From NCBI RefSeq assembly GCF_002374855.1, contig NZ_NWVC01000004.1, positions 124,001-188,000 of the forward strand: DNA of 64,000 nucleotides. Direction: 5' to 3'. Source of the stretch: Sphingomonas adhaesiva (GTDB lineage Bacteria; Pseudomonadota; Alphaproteobacteria; Sphingomonadales; Sphingomonadaceae). Every line of letters begins with the position of its first letter. The first letter of the stretch is position 1. Positions 46,910-58,985 of the stretch are shown piece after piece. The position numbers were made by a program, and so were the translations under genes. Under the pieces are notes generated by a model. That model saw only the letters and a program-made list of their open reading frames with translations. It searched no databases and was not told where the DNA came from.

Positions 46910-48238
46910 CTACCGCCCCGCGCTCACCCGCCAGATCGCATTGCCCACGTCGTCCGCCACCAGCAGCCCGCCGGCCCGGTCGGTGATGACCCCCACCGGG
47001 CGGCCGTGCGCCTTGCCGTCGTCATTGACGAAGCCAGTCAGCACGTCGACCGGCTTCGCGCCCGGTACGGGCCAGCCCGCTTCGTTGAACGGTACGAACA
47101 CCACCTTGTAGCCCGACAGCGGCGAGCGGTTCCATGATCCGTGCTCGCCGATGAAGGCGCCGCGCGCGAAGCGGTCGCCCAGCTTCGCGTCGGCGGCGAA
47201 GGTCAGGCCCAGCGCGGCGACGTGCGGCCCCAGCGCATAGTCGGGACGCTTGGAATATTGCTGGAGCTGCGGGTTCTTCGGCTCGACGCGATTGTCGACA
47301 TAGCCGCCCCAATAATACCACGGCCAGCCGAAATGGTCGCCCAGTTCCACCGCGGTCAGGTAATCGGGGACCAGGTCGGACCCCAGCATGTCGCGCTCGT
47401 TCACCACCGTCCACAGCCGGTTGGTGCCCGGCACCAGCGCCATGCCGTTGGGGTTGCGCAGGCCGGCGGCGAAGACGCGATAGGTCTTGTCCTTGGGCCA
47501 TACCTGCAGGATCGCGGCGCGGTTGCGTTCGGCGGCCAGCCCGTTCTCGGCGATGTTCGACGCCGAGCCGACCGACACGTACAGCGTCCTGCCGTCCTCC
47601 GCCGGGATGACGTTGCGCGCCCAGTGGTTGCCGCCGCCGGGCAGCTTGACGACCAGTTCGGGCTTGGCGGTGATCTTCGTGGCGCCCGCGGTATAGGGCA
47701 CGCGCACCAGCGCGTCGGTGTTGGCGATGTACAATTGCCCGTCCAGCAGCGCCATGCCGAACGGCGAGTTCAGCCCGGTCATGAAGGGCGTCTTCAGTTC
47801 CGCCACGCCGTCGCCATCGGAATCGCGCAGCAGCGTGATGCGGTTGGCGGACGGCACGCCCGCGCCGACGCGGCCCATCATCACGCGCATCACCCAGCCG
47901 GTGATCCCGCCGCCCTCGCGCGGGGGCGAATTGGTCTCGGCGACCAGCACGTCGCCGTTGGGCAGGCGGTACAGCCAGCGCGGATGGTCCAGCCCGGTGG
48001 CGAAGGCGGCGACGCGCAGCCCCGCGGCGGCGGTCGGCGTCTGTCCCTGGGCCCAGCCGATCGGCTTGGCGGTCTTGACCGTCGGGATCACCTGTTCGCG
48101 CGGTTGCGTGATGTCCGGCCGTGCGCCGCTGACGGCGGCGATATCCTCGCGCGCCTTGTCGGGCCAGGCGAGCCACGCGAACGCCGCGATCGCGATGACG
48201 ATGAGGAGGGCGAGCACGCGAAGGATGTGTTTGCGCAT
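46910..48238 (-). CDS. PQQ-dependent sugar (sorbosone) dehydrogenase family protein
   Basis: 442 residues. One N-terminal anchor or signal (HILRVLALLIVIAIAAFAWLAW), then a six-bladed beta-propeller of the GSDH/SNDH type: GLDHPRWLYRLPNGDVLVAE, GLNSPFGMALLDGQLYIAN, GGGNHWARNVIPAEDGRTLYVSVGS, GLRNPNGMAL, FIGEHGSWNRSPLSGYKVVF. It is likely exported and membrane-tethered, oxidising an aldose-type sugar with PQQ if available. Substrate and cofactor are inferred from family. Confidence 0.85.
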   Translation of the reverse strand: MRKHILRVLALLIVIAIAAFAWLAWPDKAREDIAAVSGARPDITQPREQVIPTVKTAKPIGWAQGQTPTAAAGLRVAAFATGLDHPRWLYRLPNGDVLVAETNSPPREGGGITGWVMRVMMGRVGAGVPSANRITLLRDSDGDGVAELKTPFMTGLNSPFGMALLDGQLYIANTDALVRVPYTAGATKITAKPELVVKLPGGGNHWARNVIPAEDGRTLYVSVGSASNIAENGLAAERNRAAILQVWPKDKTYRVFAAGLRNPNGMALVPGTNRLWTVVNERDMLGSDLVPDYLTAVELGDHFGWPWYYWGGYVDNRVEPKNPQLQQYSKRPDYALGPHVAALGLTFAADAKLGDRFARGAFIGEHGSWNRSPLSGYKVVFVPFNEAGWPVPGAKPVDVLTGFVNDDGKAHGRPVGVITDRAGGLLVADDVGNAIWRVSAGR

Positions 48239-48567
48239 GGGCTGGGTCTATCGCCTTGGCGGGGCGGGGGCCATCCCCATGATGCGCCCCCCCGGGCGTC
48301 CTACGTGGCAGCGGCCGCACGGTTCCGCCCCTTTCCCCAAACGACGTGCCACAAACGAAACGCGCTGCCGCCCCCGGTGCGGGTGGCGACAGCGCGTGAG
48401 TGGTCGGGGAAGGCCGCCGACGTGGGGGGCACGCCGACGACCCCCGGCCTGACAGCGTTCGGGCGACCCGAAGGGCTTGCCTGGCCGGTAAGCGAGGGAG
48501 GGACGGGCCATCGACGGGTGTGTCGGCCGATCCCTCCCAATTCGTCAAAGGCTTGCTAGCCGATCGA
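48239..48567. other. Intergenic region downstream of katG
   Basis: About 330 bases with no convincing gene. Two hairpins: one close to katG (GGGAGGGA paired with TCCCTCCC, about 48503-48539) and a longer one at 48361-48396 followed on the minus strand by a T-rich run. The promoter of the sugar dehydrogenase should be in the part near 48240-48340. Confidence 0.5.
48351..48396 (-). terminator. Probable terminator downstream of katG
   Basis: Stem CGCGCTG-C-CGCC-C-CC with GG-T-GGCG-A-CAGCGCG (two mismatches). On the minus strand it is followed by TTTCGTTTGT. It lies about 170 bases after the katG stop, so it leaves a long 3' tail. Confidence 0.5.
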
Positions 48568-50817
<2,250 letters not shown>

Positions 50818-50893
50818 TCAACCGCCGCCCGTTCCGGGCGATCGACGCGGACAATGTGCCCGCGCCTTCGTACGGATCAATGACAGGAAGCTA

Positions 50894-50910
50894 GATCAGA
50901 CCCACTGATC
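50894..50910. promoter_or_regulatory. LysR-type box upstream of katG
   Basis: GATCA-GACCCAC-TGATC, 5-bp inverted arms containing T-N11-A, the minimal LysR-family site, 92-108 bases upstream of katG. OxyR, a LysR-type activator, commonly drives katG. Only one half-site pair is seen, so the call is tentative. Confidence 0.35.
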
Positions 50911-50952
50911 GGGAAAATGCGAATTACTGGATGGTATGATCGACCGGGGCGA

Positions 50953-51864
<912 letters not shown>

Positions 51865-51874
51865 CGCCGTTCGT

Positions 51875-52387
51875 TCAGTCCTCGCGTATCTGATAGGGGT
51901 CGGCGATGCCCAGACCGGCCAGCGCGGCGCGCTCGATCTCCTCCATCGCATCCCCCTCGTCGTCGGTCAGGTGGTCATAGCCTAGCAGATGCAGCGTGCC
52001 ATGCACCATCAGATGCGTCAGGTGATGGTCGACCGGGATGCCACGCTCCGCCGCCTCCGCCGCGCAGACGCCATGCGCCATCACGATATCGCCCAGCAGC
52101 ACCTCGCCGTCGTCCGAATTCTGCGTGACGGTGTCGATCAGGTCGGGCTGCACCATCGGAAAGGACAGGACGTTGGTGGGCCGGTCCTTGTCGCGATACT
52201 GGCGGTTGAGCGCCTGCACCTCGTCGTCGGCGGTCAGCCGCACGCTGATCTCGACCTGCGCGCGCGCGGTCAGCAGCGCGCCATGCGGCGTCTGCGCGAT
52301 CGCGGCCCGCGCGGCGGCGGCGGCGATTTCCTCCCACGCGGCATCGGCGGGCCACGGATCCTCGCGGGTCAGTTCGATGTGGATCAT
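51875..52387 (-). CDS. ybeY: rRNA maturation endoribonuclease YbeY
   Basis: 170 residues with the zinc motif H129-x3-H133-x5-H139 in HLMVHGTLHLLGYDH and the substrate-site RQYRDKDRPTNVLSFP. It matures 16S rRNA 3' ends and takes part in ribosome quality control. ATG 52387 overlaps the vapC stop by four bases, so its translation is coupled to a toxin gene rather than directly to phoH. Confidence 0.95.
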   Translation of the reverse strand: MIHIELTREDPWPADAAWEEIAAAAARAAIAQTPHGALLTARAQVEISVRLTADDEVQALNRQYRDKDRPTNVLSFPMVQPDLIDTVTQNSDDGEVLLGDIVMAHGVCAAEAAERGIPVDHHLTHLMVHGTLHLLGYDHLTDDEGDAMEEIERAALAGLGIADPYQIRED

Positions 52388-52794
52388 CCGAGGGTTGCGT
52401 CCTTCAGGTCGGTAAGGGCAAAATCCTCGCCCTTGAACAGGATCATGTCGGCGTGCCGGCGGGTCGCGGCATAGGCGAAGCAGTCGCCCATGTTGAGCGC
52501 CGCGGCGTTGACGCCCTTTCCGAATCTGACATGCGCGTCGACCGCGCCATCGGCGTCCGCCGGCTCCACCGCTACCGTGTCGATGCGTGCGTCGCTAAGG
52601 AAGTCCAGGATCAGCGCGTGCGCTTCGCCGACGTCCACGCCGCGGATCCGCTCGACGGCCCTTGCCGCCTCCCAGATGGCGATGGGCGAGGTCAGCCGTG
52701 CCGACATGATCCCCAGCACGTCGGCCAAGGTCGTCGCCTCGGGCTCGCGCCCGATGATCGCCGCGATCGCGGAGGCATCGACGAAGACCTTCAC
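52384..52794 (-). CDS. PIN-domain ribonuclease toxin (VapC family)
   Basis: 136 residues with the PIN acidic residues in KVFVDASAI (D5), E near residue 44 (IWEAARAV), D near 95 (HVRFGKG region) and NMGDCFAYAAT. VapC toxins cut tRNA or rRNA and are held in check by a paired antitoxin. GTG 52794 overlaps the antitoxin stop (GTGA) and the stop overlaps ybeY (ATGA). The ORF can be read longer, to 52887, but that part overlaps vapB. Confidence 0.85.
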   Translation of the reverse strand: MKVFVDASAIAAIIGREPEATTLADVLGIMSARLTSPIAIWEAARAVERIRGVDVGEAHALILDFLSDARIDTVAVEPADADGAVDAHVRFGKGVNAAALNMGDCFAYAATRRHADMILFKGEDFALTDLKDATLG

Positions 52795-53081
52795 TCTTCG
52801 TCGTTGAGCGAATCGTAGAACCGCTTGTCCGCCTCCAGCCCGGTCGGCAGCGGCAGGGGGTATTCGCGCCAATAGCGTTGCAGCCATTCGGGTGCCGGGC
52901 TGGCGAGCGCATGGCGCGCCGCATAATCCTCGATCGCCAGCGCCACGATCTGCCGCATCGCGGTACCGCGTTCGTCGGCCAGCCTCGCGATGGCGCGGAC
53001 GACCTCCTCGTCCTCGATCAGGAACGGGGCGGACAGTGCCTGCCGCTCGGCGCGTGTCGGGGGGGAGTGCGGTGCATTCAT
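52791..53081 (-). CDS. VapB-like antitoxin (type II)
   Basis: 96 residues. The middle has the short Rv0623/PSK-operon-like stretch (EEVVRAIARLADERGTAMRQIVALAIEDYAARH), a ribbon-helix-helix type DNA-binding element, and the C-terminal tail (PLPLPTGLEADKRFYDSLNDEE) would wrap the toxin. A strong GAAGGAGG lies inside the 3' end of phoH and its ATG is two bases past the phoH stop. The pair is likely self-regulated but has no promoter of its own that I can see. Confidence 0.8.
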   Translation of the reverse strand: MNAPHSPPTRAERQALSAPFLIEDEEVVRAIARLADERGTAMRQIVALAIEDYAARHALASPAPEWLQRYWREYPLPLPTGLEADKRFYDSLNDEE

Positions 53082-53082
53082 C

Positions 53083-54081
53083 TCAAGCCTCCTTCCCCTC
53101 ATACGCCTCCACGATCCGGCCGACAATCGGATGGCGCACCACGTCGGCGGCGGTGAAGCGGCACAGCGATATGCCCTCCACCCCCTCCAGCCGCATCGTC
53201 GCGTCGGCCAGCCCGCTGGCGGCGACCCCGCCGGGCAGGTCGGTCTGGTTCGGGTCGCCGCAGATCACCATGCGGCTGTTCTGCCCGAACCGGGTCAGGA
53301 ACATCTTCATCTGCGCCGGCGTGGTGTTCTGCGCCTCGTCCAGGATCACGAAGGCGTCGCCCAGCGTGCGCCCGCGCATGAACGCGATCGGCGCGATCTC
53401 GATCTCGCCCGATGCGATGCGACGCTCCACCTGCTCGGCGGGCAGGCAGTCGTACAGCGCATCGTACAGCGGGCGCAGGTACGGATCGACCTTCTCCTTC
53501 ATGTCGCCGGGCAGGAAGCCCAGCCGCTCGCCCGCCTCCACCGCCGGGCGCGACAGGATCAGCCGCTGGACGCTGCCGGTGATGAGCTGCGCCACCGCCT
53601 GCGCCACCGCGATATACGTCTTGCCCGTGCCCGCCGGGCCGAGCGCGAAGATCATGTCGTGGGTGGTCAGCTCGCGCATGTAATGCGCCTGCGCGGGGGT
53701 GCGCGGGACGATCGTCTTCTTGCGCGTGCGGATCATCACCGACGGCGCGGCACCGCGTTCGGCCGAGATGATGCCGTCCAGCACCGGTTCGGCCGCCATC
53801 GCGATCGCGGCGTCGACCAGCCCGGTATCGACCTCCTCGCCGCGCTGGATGCGCTGGTACAGGTCGTTCAGCACGTCGCGGGCCAGCGCCACCTGCTCGG
53901 CGGTGCCCTCCAGCCCGATGCGGTTGCCGCGCGCGGTGATATAGACGCCCAGCCGGTTCTCCAGCGCCACCAGATGCTGGTCGTACTGGCCGAACAGCTG
54001 GCTCAGCAGCTGCGGCCGGTCGAACAGCAATTCGACACGCGAACGTTCGCCGGTGCGGGCGGGAAGGGGCTTGCGGCTCAT
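53083..54081 (-). CDS. phoH: PhoH family ATPase
   Basis: 332 residues. N-terminal KH-like region (residues ~20-95), then the PhoH ATPase domain with Walker [12 protein letters not shown] near 145 and Walker [24 protein letters not shown]. It is the usual upstream partner of ybeY and is thought to act as an RNA helicase-like factor with it. The ATG at 54081 follows the family start (MSRKPLPAR). Its last codons contain the ribosome binding site of vapB. Confidence 0.93.
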   Translation of the reverse strand: MSRKPLPARTGERSRVELLFDRPQLLSQLFGQYDQHLVALENRLGVYITARGNRIGLEGTAEQVALARDVLNDLYQRIQRGEEVDTGLVDAAIAMAAEPVLDGIISAERGAAPSVMIRTRKKTIVPRTPAQAHYMRELTTHDMIFALGPAGTGKTYIAVAQAVAQLITGSVQRLILSRPAVEAGERLGFLPGDMKEKVDPYLRPLYDALYDCLPAEQVERRIASGEIEIAPIAFMRGRTLGDAFVILDEAQNTTPAQMKMFLTRFGQNSRMVICGDPNQTDLPGGVAASGLADATMRLEGVEGISLCRFTAADVVRHPIVGRIVEAYEGKEA

Positions 54082-54253
54082 GCGGCTCCTTGGTGGTTCG
54101 ACGATGGGCGGTGGCACGATGCACGGCCGGGTGATGCGCCGCGGCGGCGGCGCGACGGGCGCGATTCGGGGCGGCGCACGGGCATCGGTGGTCAGTGTGA
54201 CAGGCCCGGCGGCGGGCGAACAGCGCAAAAATCGGCGCGGTGGATGATCGGCG

Positions 54254-55141
54254 TCAATTCCCGAACGGGCGCGGCGGGCGGCCGCGCAGATACGCCGATG
54301 CGATGTCGCGGAACGGAAAGCCCTGCGCCGCCAGCGCGCCCAGCAGACGGCGGAGGTTCGCGTGGCTCTCCCCGCTTGCCGAACGCGCCTCCTCGGTGGC
54401 CAGCCACACGTCGTTGATGCTCAGCCCGCCCGGCCCGACGATCAGCGGCCCTTCCAGCAACCGTTCGACGCGGCGGCGCACGGTCGCGTCCGACAGGCCC
54501 AGCACCTGCGCGACGCGCGGGATCCGGATCGGCGCGCGCATCTGCGACGGCAGCGGTTCGGCATCGGGGGTGGCGAACCGCCGCGCCAGCGCCGGATCGG
54601 CGACGATGCGCTGGTCGTTCGCGGCCAGCACGGTGGAAAAGATCACCAGGTCCAGCCGGTCGTGATGCGTCTGCTGGTTGGCGCGCGCCACCGACAGCAT
54701 CAGGTCGACCGAGGCACGGACCCCGCTGTGCCAGTGATAGGGCCGCGGCGAGGCGGGGAAGGCGGGCAGCGCGTCGATGCGAGCCATGTCCTCGATGAAG
54801 CGCACCAGCGCGTCATGCGCCAGCGCGCCGATCGAGGCATAGGGCTCGTCCTCCAGCGTCGCGACCGTCACGATGCCGCCGCGCCGGCGCGCGCACAGCC
54901 CCGCCTCCACCAGCCCCGCCACATGCCGCCGCGTCGTCTCGAACGGCAGCCCCAAGCTGTCGGCCAGCGCCAGCACCGGCGTGGCCAGCCCGCCGTCCAG
55001 CGTGCGGCGCACCAGCAGGGTGTAGATCATGAACCGGTCGACCCGCCCGTCGAACAGCGGCAGCGCCGCCGACATGATCGACGTCTGCATTTCCGCCAGC
55101 AGCCGCGTCATCGCGCGAATCGGGGGAGTGGGGGCGAGCAT
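54254..55141 (-). CDS. Hypothetical protein with two winged-helix-like regions
   Basis: 295 residues between miaB and phoH, not a named member of this locus elsewhere. Near residues 45-90 is a winged-helix pattern (VLALADSLGLPFETTRRHVAGLVEAGLCARRRGGIVTVA), and a second HTH-like stretch lies near 220-250 (IPRVAQVLGLSDATVRRRVERLLEGPLIVGPGG). The linker is helical with an HWH cluster. It could be a DNA-binding regulator with two unlike HTHs. The start is ATG 55141 or ATG 55111 (MTRLLAEM). Confidence 0.7.
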   Translation of the reverse strand: MLAPTPPIRAMTRLLAEMQTSIMSAALPLFDGRVDRFMIYTLLVRRTLDGGLATPVLALADSLGLPFETTRRHVAGLVEAGLCARRRGGIVTVATLEDEPYASIGALAHDALVRFIEDMARIDALPAFPASPRPYHWHSGVRASVDLMLSVARANQQTHHDRLDLVIFSTVLAANDQRIVADPALARRFATPDAEPLPSQMRAPIRIPRVAQVLGLSDATVRRRVERLLEGPLIVGPGGLSINDVWLATEEARSASGESHANLRRLLGALAAQGFPFRDIASAYLRGRPPRPFGN

Positions 55142-55237
55142 GTCCCCAAAATAACTGATCCGGGTTGAAAGCCAGCCGCACTTCGTCAATTCGGGTATAC
55201 GAATTCCGTATATGCGCGCAGGCCTGCTTCCGGTCGA

Positions 55238-56581
55238 TCAGGCCGGTTCGGTCACCGGCGGCGCGACCATCCCCGCCAGCGAATTCGGTCCCGCCTGCAT
55301 CAGCGTCACGCGCACCAGATCGCCCGGCGCGTGATCGCCCACGACATGCACCGATTGCAGCCATGGCGACTTGCCCAGCCACTGCCCCGGCAGCTTGCCG
55401 GGACGCTCGATCAGGACGTCGCACGTGCGCCCGACCGATGCGGCGTTGAACGCGGCCTGATCGCGGTTGAGCGCGGCCTGAAGCCGCTGGAGCCGCTCGT
55501 CCATCACCGCGGCGGGCACCTGGTCGGGCATCGTCGCGGCGGGGGTGCCGGGGCGCGGCGAATATTTGAAGCTGAACGCCTGCGCATGGCCGACCGCATC
55601 GACCAGGCTCAGCGTGTCGGCGAATGCGGCCTCGGTTTCCCCCGGGAAGCCGACGATGAAGTCGCCCGACAGCGCGATGTCCGGGCGCGCGGCGCGGATG
55701 CGGTCGATCAGCCGCAGGTAGCTGTCGCGGGTATGGCTGCGGTTCATCGCGCGCAGCACGCGATCGTTGCCTGCCTGTACCGGCAGGTGCAGGAACGGCA
55801 TCAGGCTTTCGACGTCGCGGTGCGCGTCGATCAGCCCCTGCGCCATGTCGTTGGGGTGGCTGGTGGTATAGCGGATGCGCGCCAGCCCGGGGATGCGGTC
55901 CAGCGCGCGGATCAGGTCGTGCAGCCCGCGCCCGTCGCCGCCGTCCCACGCATTGACGTTCTGCCCCAGCAGCGTGATCTCGCGCGCGCCGGCATCGACC
56001 AGCGCCGTCGCCTCGTCGACGATCGCCACGAACGGCCGGCTCACCTCGGCCCCGCGGGTATAGGGGACGACGCAATAGGTGCAGAATTTGTCGCACCCCT
56101 CCTGCACCGTCAGGAACGCGCCCGGCGCCACCTTGCGCCGTGCGGGCAGCGCGCCGAATTTCGACGCGGCGGGCATGTCGGTGTCGAGCGCCGGGGCGCC
56201 CCGTGCCGCGCGTGCGACCAGGTCGGGCAGGTTGTGATAGGCTTGCGGCCCGACCACCACGTCCACCTTGGCGCGGCGGACGATTTCCTCGCCCTCCGCC
56301 TGCGCGACGCAGCCGGCGACCGCGATCATCGGCGCGGCCCGGCCATGTTCGCGCGCGTCCTTGCGCAGCCGCCCGATGTCCGAATAGACCTTCTCGGTCG
56401 CCTTCTCGCGGATGTGGCAGGTGTTGAGGACGACCAGATCGGCATCGCCCGGCGCCGCCGCCGCGGTCATGCCCTGCGCCGCCATCAATTCGCCCATGCG
56501 TTCCCCGTCATAGGCGTTCATCTGGCAGCCGAACGACTTGACGTGAAAGGTTTTGGGCGGGGCGGCGGCGGGGGCGGACAT
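55238..56581 (-). CDS. miaB: tRNA-2-methylthio-N6-dimethylallyladenosine synthase MiaB
   Basis: 447 residues. Radical-SAM enzyme adding the methylthio group to A37 of tRNAs. Auxiliary cluster cysteines C19 (GCQMN), C55 (NTCHIRE) and C91 (AGCVAQ); radical-SAM cysteines C163, C167 and C170 in CDKFCTYC; a C-terminal TRAM domain (residues ~385-440). ATG 56581 gives the normal start. Standard neighbour of phoH-ybeY. Confidence 0.95.
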   Translation of the reverse strand: MSAPAAAPPKTFHVKSFGCQMNAYDGERMGELMAAQGMTAAAAPGDADLVVLNTCHIREKATEKVYSDIGRLRKDAREHGRAAPMIAVAGCVAQAEGEEIVRRAKVDVVVGPQAYHNLPDLVARAARGAPALDTDMPAASKFGALPARRKVAPGAFLTVQEGCDKFCTYCVVPYTRGAEVSRPFVAIVDEATALVDAGAREITLLGQNVNAWDGGDGRGLHDLIRALDRIPGLARIRYTTSHPNDMAQGLIDAHRDVESLMPFLHLPVQAGNDRVLRAMNRSHTRDSYLRLIDRIRAARPDIALSGDFIVGFPGETEAAFADTLSLVDAVGHAQAFSFKYSPRPGTPAATMPDQVPAAVMDERLQRLQAALNRDQAAFNAASVGRTCDVLIERPGKLPGQWLGKSPWLQSVHVVGDHAPGDLVRVTLMQAGPNSLAGMVAPPVTEPA

Positions 56582-56630
56582 GGCGCGCGGCCTTAGCCGA
56601 TAATGACCGCCCGCGCCAACCCGCGCCGGA

Positions 56631-57071
56631 TCAGCGATACAGTGCGGACACGTCCGATTTCCACCCGTGCAGCCCGGTGACGCGGCGTTCGGTGACGATC
56701 GGCGCGGCGACCAGCCGCATCCACCGCACCCCCGCCCCGCGCAGGCGCACGTCGATCGTGAAGCCGCGGCAATGGCGGATCGCATGGGCGCGCAACCGCT
56801 CCATCGCGGCGCGCGACAGTTCCTCGTACCGCCACAGCGCGTGGGTGCGATCGGCGGCGGCATCCGGCGCCATGCCGAACAATTCGCGCACGCCCGGCGC
56901 CCATGTCAGTTGCCCGCTGGCCAGATCGCAATGCCAGTGGCCGGCACTGCCGGCGCCCGCGGTCGCCGCCCCGTCCGGGCCGGAATCGAGCAGCAGCCCC
57001 AGGTCGAGGCGGGCATCGCGCTCATAGAGCGGCCAGCTGTGGTGAAGCGGCAATGGTTCCTGCGGCGCCAT
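56631..57071 (-). CDS. PAS-fold protein, hypothetical
   Basis: 146 residues forming a single PAS-like domain: [23 protein letters not shown], then YRYEELSR-type helix and [39 protein letters not shown], the normal PAC tail. There is no output domain, so it may be a sensor module that acts through a partner. Located between plsC and miaB, where it is not part of the common core order. Confidence 0.72.
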   Translation of the reverse strand: MAPQEPLPLHHSWPLYERDARLDLGLLLDSGPDGAATAGAGSAGHWHCDLASGQLTWAPGVRELFGMAPDAAADRTHALWRYEELSRAAMERLRAHAIRHCRGFTIDVRLRGAGVRWMRLVAAPIVTERRVTGLHGWKSDVSALYR

Positions 57072-57108
57072 ATCCTGTCCTCGTCGGGCTTGATATGGAT
57101 CAACAGAC

Positions 57109-57870
57109 TTAAGTGTGCGTTACCGCACCGGAAAAATCCTCGCCGGCGGCCAGGATGCGCGCACGCGCCTGCGTCGCGATCGCCTTTCGCCCGCCCGCCG
57201 GGGCGAAGGGAGGCAGGAAGTGCAGCGTCGCGGTGAAGCTGCCGCGGCGATTGAGCACGCGCGTCGCGTGCGACTGTCCCGGCTCGTCGCCGACCCATGC
57301 CAGCTCGTCGTTGGCCGCGCCGTAGTCGATCCGCACCGGCTGGATCATCAACCCCGGCGGCGGCGGGTCGATCGCCCCCAGCAGCGCGGCCTTGAACGGC
57401 AGCAGTTCGTGCCCGTCGCCGGTCGTCCCTTCGGGAAAGATCGTGATCGCCCAGCCATGCGCCAGCGCGTCGCGCAATTCGGCCACCTGCCGCTCGATCC
57501 CCATGCGGTCGCCGCGGCGGACGAACAGCGTGCGGTTCAGCGTGCACAGCCAGCCGACCAGCGGCGCCGTGCGCAATTCGGCCTTGGCGACGAACGCGCT
57601 GCCGGTCGCCCCGGCCAGCAGCAGGATGTCCATCCAGCTCAAATGGTTGGACAGGAAGATGACGTCGCGGCGCAGCGGCGTGCCGATGATCCGCGCGCGC
57701 GCACCGAACAGCCGCGCCGCGCTGCCCAGGAACAGCCGCGGCCATGGGGAGGGCAGGCGCAGCAGTCGCCACAGCCCGTGCACCGCCAGCGCCGCCGCCA
57801 GCAACGCCACCAGCGCGGCCAGCCGCGCGACCGCGCGGGCGGACAGGCGCGGGGCGGGGCGGGCGGTCAA
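57109..57870 (-). CDS. plsC: 1-acyl-sn-glycerol-3-phosphate acyltransferase
   Basis: 253 residues. Makes phosphatidic acid from lysophosphatidic acid. One N-terminal membrane helix (about 14-34), acyltransferase motif I NHLSWMD (HX4D, H76 and D81), motif III FPEGTTGDG and motif IV (MIQPVRIDY). The start appears to be a TTG at 57870 with GAGG five bases upstream; no ATG or GTG gives the complete first helix. It is 14 bases downstream of the fur stop and so probably co-transcribed with it. Confidence 0.88.
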   Translation of the reverse strand: MTARPAPRLSARAVARLAALVALLAAALAVHGLWRLLRLPSPWPRLFLGSAARLFGARARIIGTPLRRDVIFLSNHLSWMDILLLAGATGSAFVAKAELRTAPLVGWLCTLNRTLFVRRGDRMGIERQVAELRDALAHGWAITIFPEGTTGDGHELLPFKAALLGAIDPPPPGLMIQPVRIDYGAANDELAWVGDEPGQSHATRVLNRRGSFTATLHFLPPFAPAGGRKAIATQARARILAAGEDFSGAVTHT

Positions 57871-57883
57871 CCGCGCCTCGCCG

Positions 57884-58303
57884 TCAGTCGCGGCGCAGCG
57901 CGACGCCGTACAATTCCATCCGGTGATCCACCAGACGGAAGCCCAGCCGCTCCGCGATCGCCTTCTGCAACAGCTCCAGCTCGGGATCGACGAATTCGAT
58001 CACCCGCCCGCTCTCCACGTCGATCAGGTGATCGTGATGCGCCTCGGGCGAGGGTTCGTAGCGGGCGCGCCCGTCGCCGAAGTCATGCCGGTCGAGGATG
58101 CCGGCCTCCTCGAACAGCCGCACCGTGCGATAGACGGTCGCGATCGAGATGCCCGGATCGATCGCGGAGGCGCGGGCATAGACCTTTTCCACATCGGGAT
58201 GGTCTTCGGCTTCCGACAGGACGCGCGCGATGACGCGGCGCTGCTCGGTGATGCGCAGACCCTTTTCGTGGCAAAGGGCTTCTAGATCGATCTTGCGGGG
58301 CAT
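57884..58303 (-). CDS. fur: Ferric uptake regulator family protein (Fur)
   Basis: 139 residues. Winged helix (KGLRITEQRRVIARVLSEAEDHPDVEKVYARA ... GISIATVYRTVRLFEEAGIL), then a dimer domain with a histidine-rich metal site (PSPEAHHDHLIDVESGRVIEF) but no CxxC zinc pair. In Rhizobiales the gene at this locus is Mur/Fur-like with manganese rather than iron control, so the metal is uncertain. ATG 58303 is preferred over ATG 58312. Regulatory reach is not shown by the sequence. Confidence 0.9.
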   Translation of the reverse strand: MPRKIDLEALCHEKGLRITEQRRVIARVLSEAEDHPDVEKVYARASAIDPGISIATVYRTVRLFEEAGILDRHDFGDGRARYEPSPEAHHDHLIDVESGRVIEFVDPELELLQKAIAERLGFRLVDHRMELYGVALRRD

Positions 58304-58449
58304 GGACCCCATGTAGTGCGAACCGCTTGTTGCGAAAAGCGCTACCGACTCGCAATTGAGGCGGGTCGAACGAATTGCCGGCCACTCACCGACGTCCGCA
58401 GGGGCATCGTCACCCCGTGACGGCGCGAAACCTGCGCGAAGGCCCGCTC

Positions 58450-58478
58450 CGTCATGCCGGAACAGGTCCGGCATGACG
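58450..58478. repeat. Perfect hairpin repeat, CGTCATGCCGGA type
   Basis: 12-bp perfect stem CGTCATGCCGGA / TCCGGCATGACG with loop ACAGG, between rimI and fur. The same element occurs at 23186-23211 and, degraded, at 23444-23467. Confidence 0.75.
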
Positions 58479-58505
58479 ATCCGCTCGCACCGCTGGCCCC
58501 TCGCG

Positions 58506-58985
58506 CTAATCCCCCAGCGTCCGCGCATAGGTGTGCGCGTCGAACGTCGCGCCGTCGCGCCCGCGGTAGTAATTGCGGCGCACGCCGGCGGGGGCGAAGC
58601 CGTGCGCGGCGTACAGTGCGATCGCCGGATTGTTGGCGCGCACCTCCAGGTGCAGCTTGGCGACGCCGCGCGCGCGGCAATCGGCGATCACCCCGCGCAG
58701 CAACGCGCCGCCCACGCCCGCGCGGCGGTGCGCCGGGTCGACCGCGATCAGCAGCAGTTCGGCCTCGTCCATGATCGCGCGGGTCAGTGCGAAGCCCGCC
58801 GCGACCCCGTCGACACGCGCCAGCGTCAGCCACACGCCCGGCATCGCCAGGATGCCGATGCACTGGCTGCGCGTCCACGCCTCGCCATATTGCGGGTCGA
58901 AGGCGGCGGCCATGATCCGGTCGACGGTGTCGGCGTCGGCGGCCCCGGCGCTGGCCAGTTCGACCATCCGCGATCGCGTGCTCAT
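58506..58985 (-). CDS. rimI: Ribosomal-protein-alanine N-acetyltransferase-like GNAT protein (RimI type)
   Basis: 159 residues with the GNAT core: LLIAVDPAHRRAGVGGALLRGVIADCRARG (acetyl-CoA loop RRAGVG) and LHLEVRANNPAIALYAAHGFAPAGVRRNYY, the typical RimI ending. It probably acetylates an N-terminal alanine, with ribosomal S18 being the classic target. It overlaps tsaB by four bases and is coupled to it, as in most bacteria. Confidence 0.88.
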   Translation of the reverse strand: MSTRSRMVELASAGAADADTVDRIMAAAFDPQYGEAWTRSQCIGILAMPGVWLTLARVDGVAAGFALTRAIMDEAELLLIAVDPAHRRAGVGGALLRGVIADCRARGVAKLHLEVRANNPAIALYAAHGFAPAGVRRNYYRGRDGATFDAHTYARTLGD

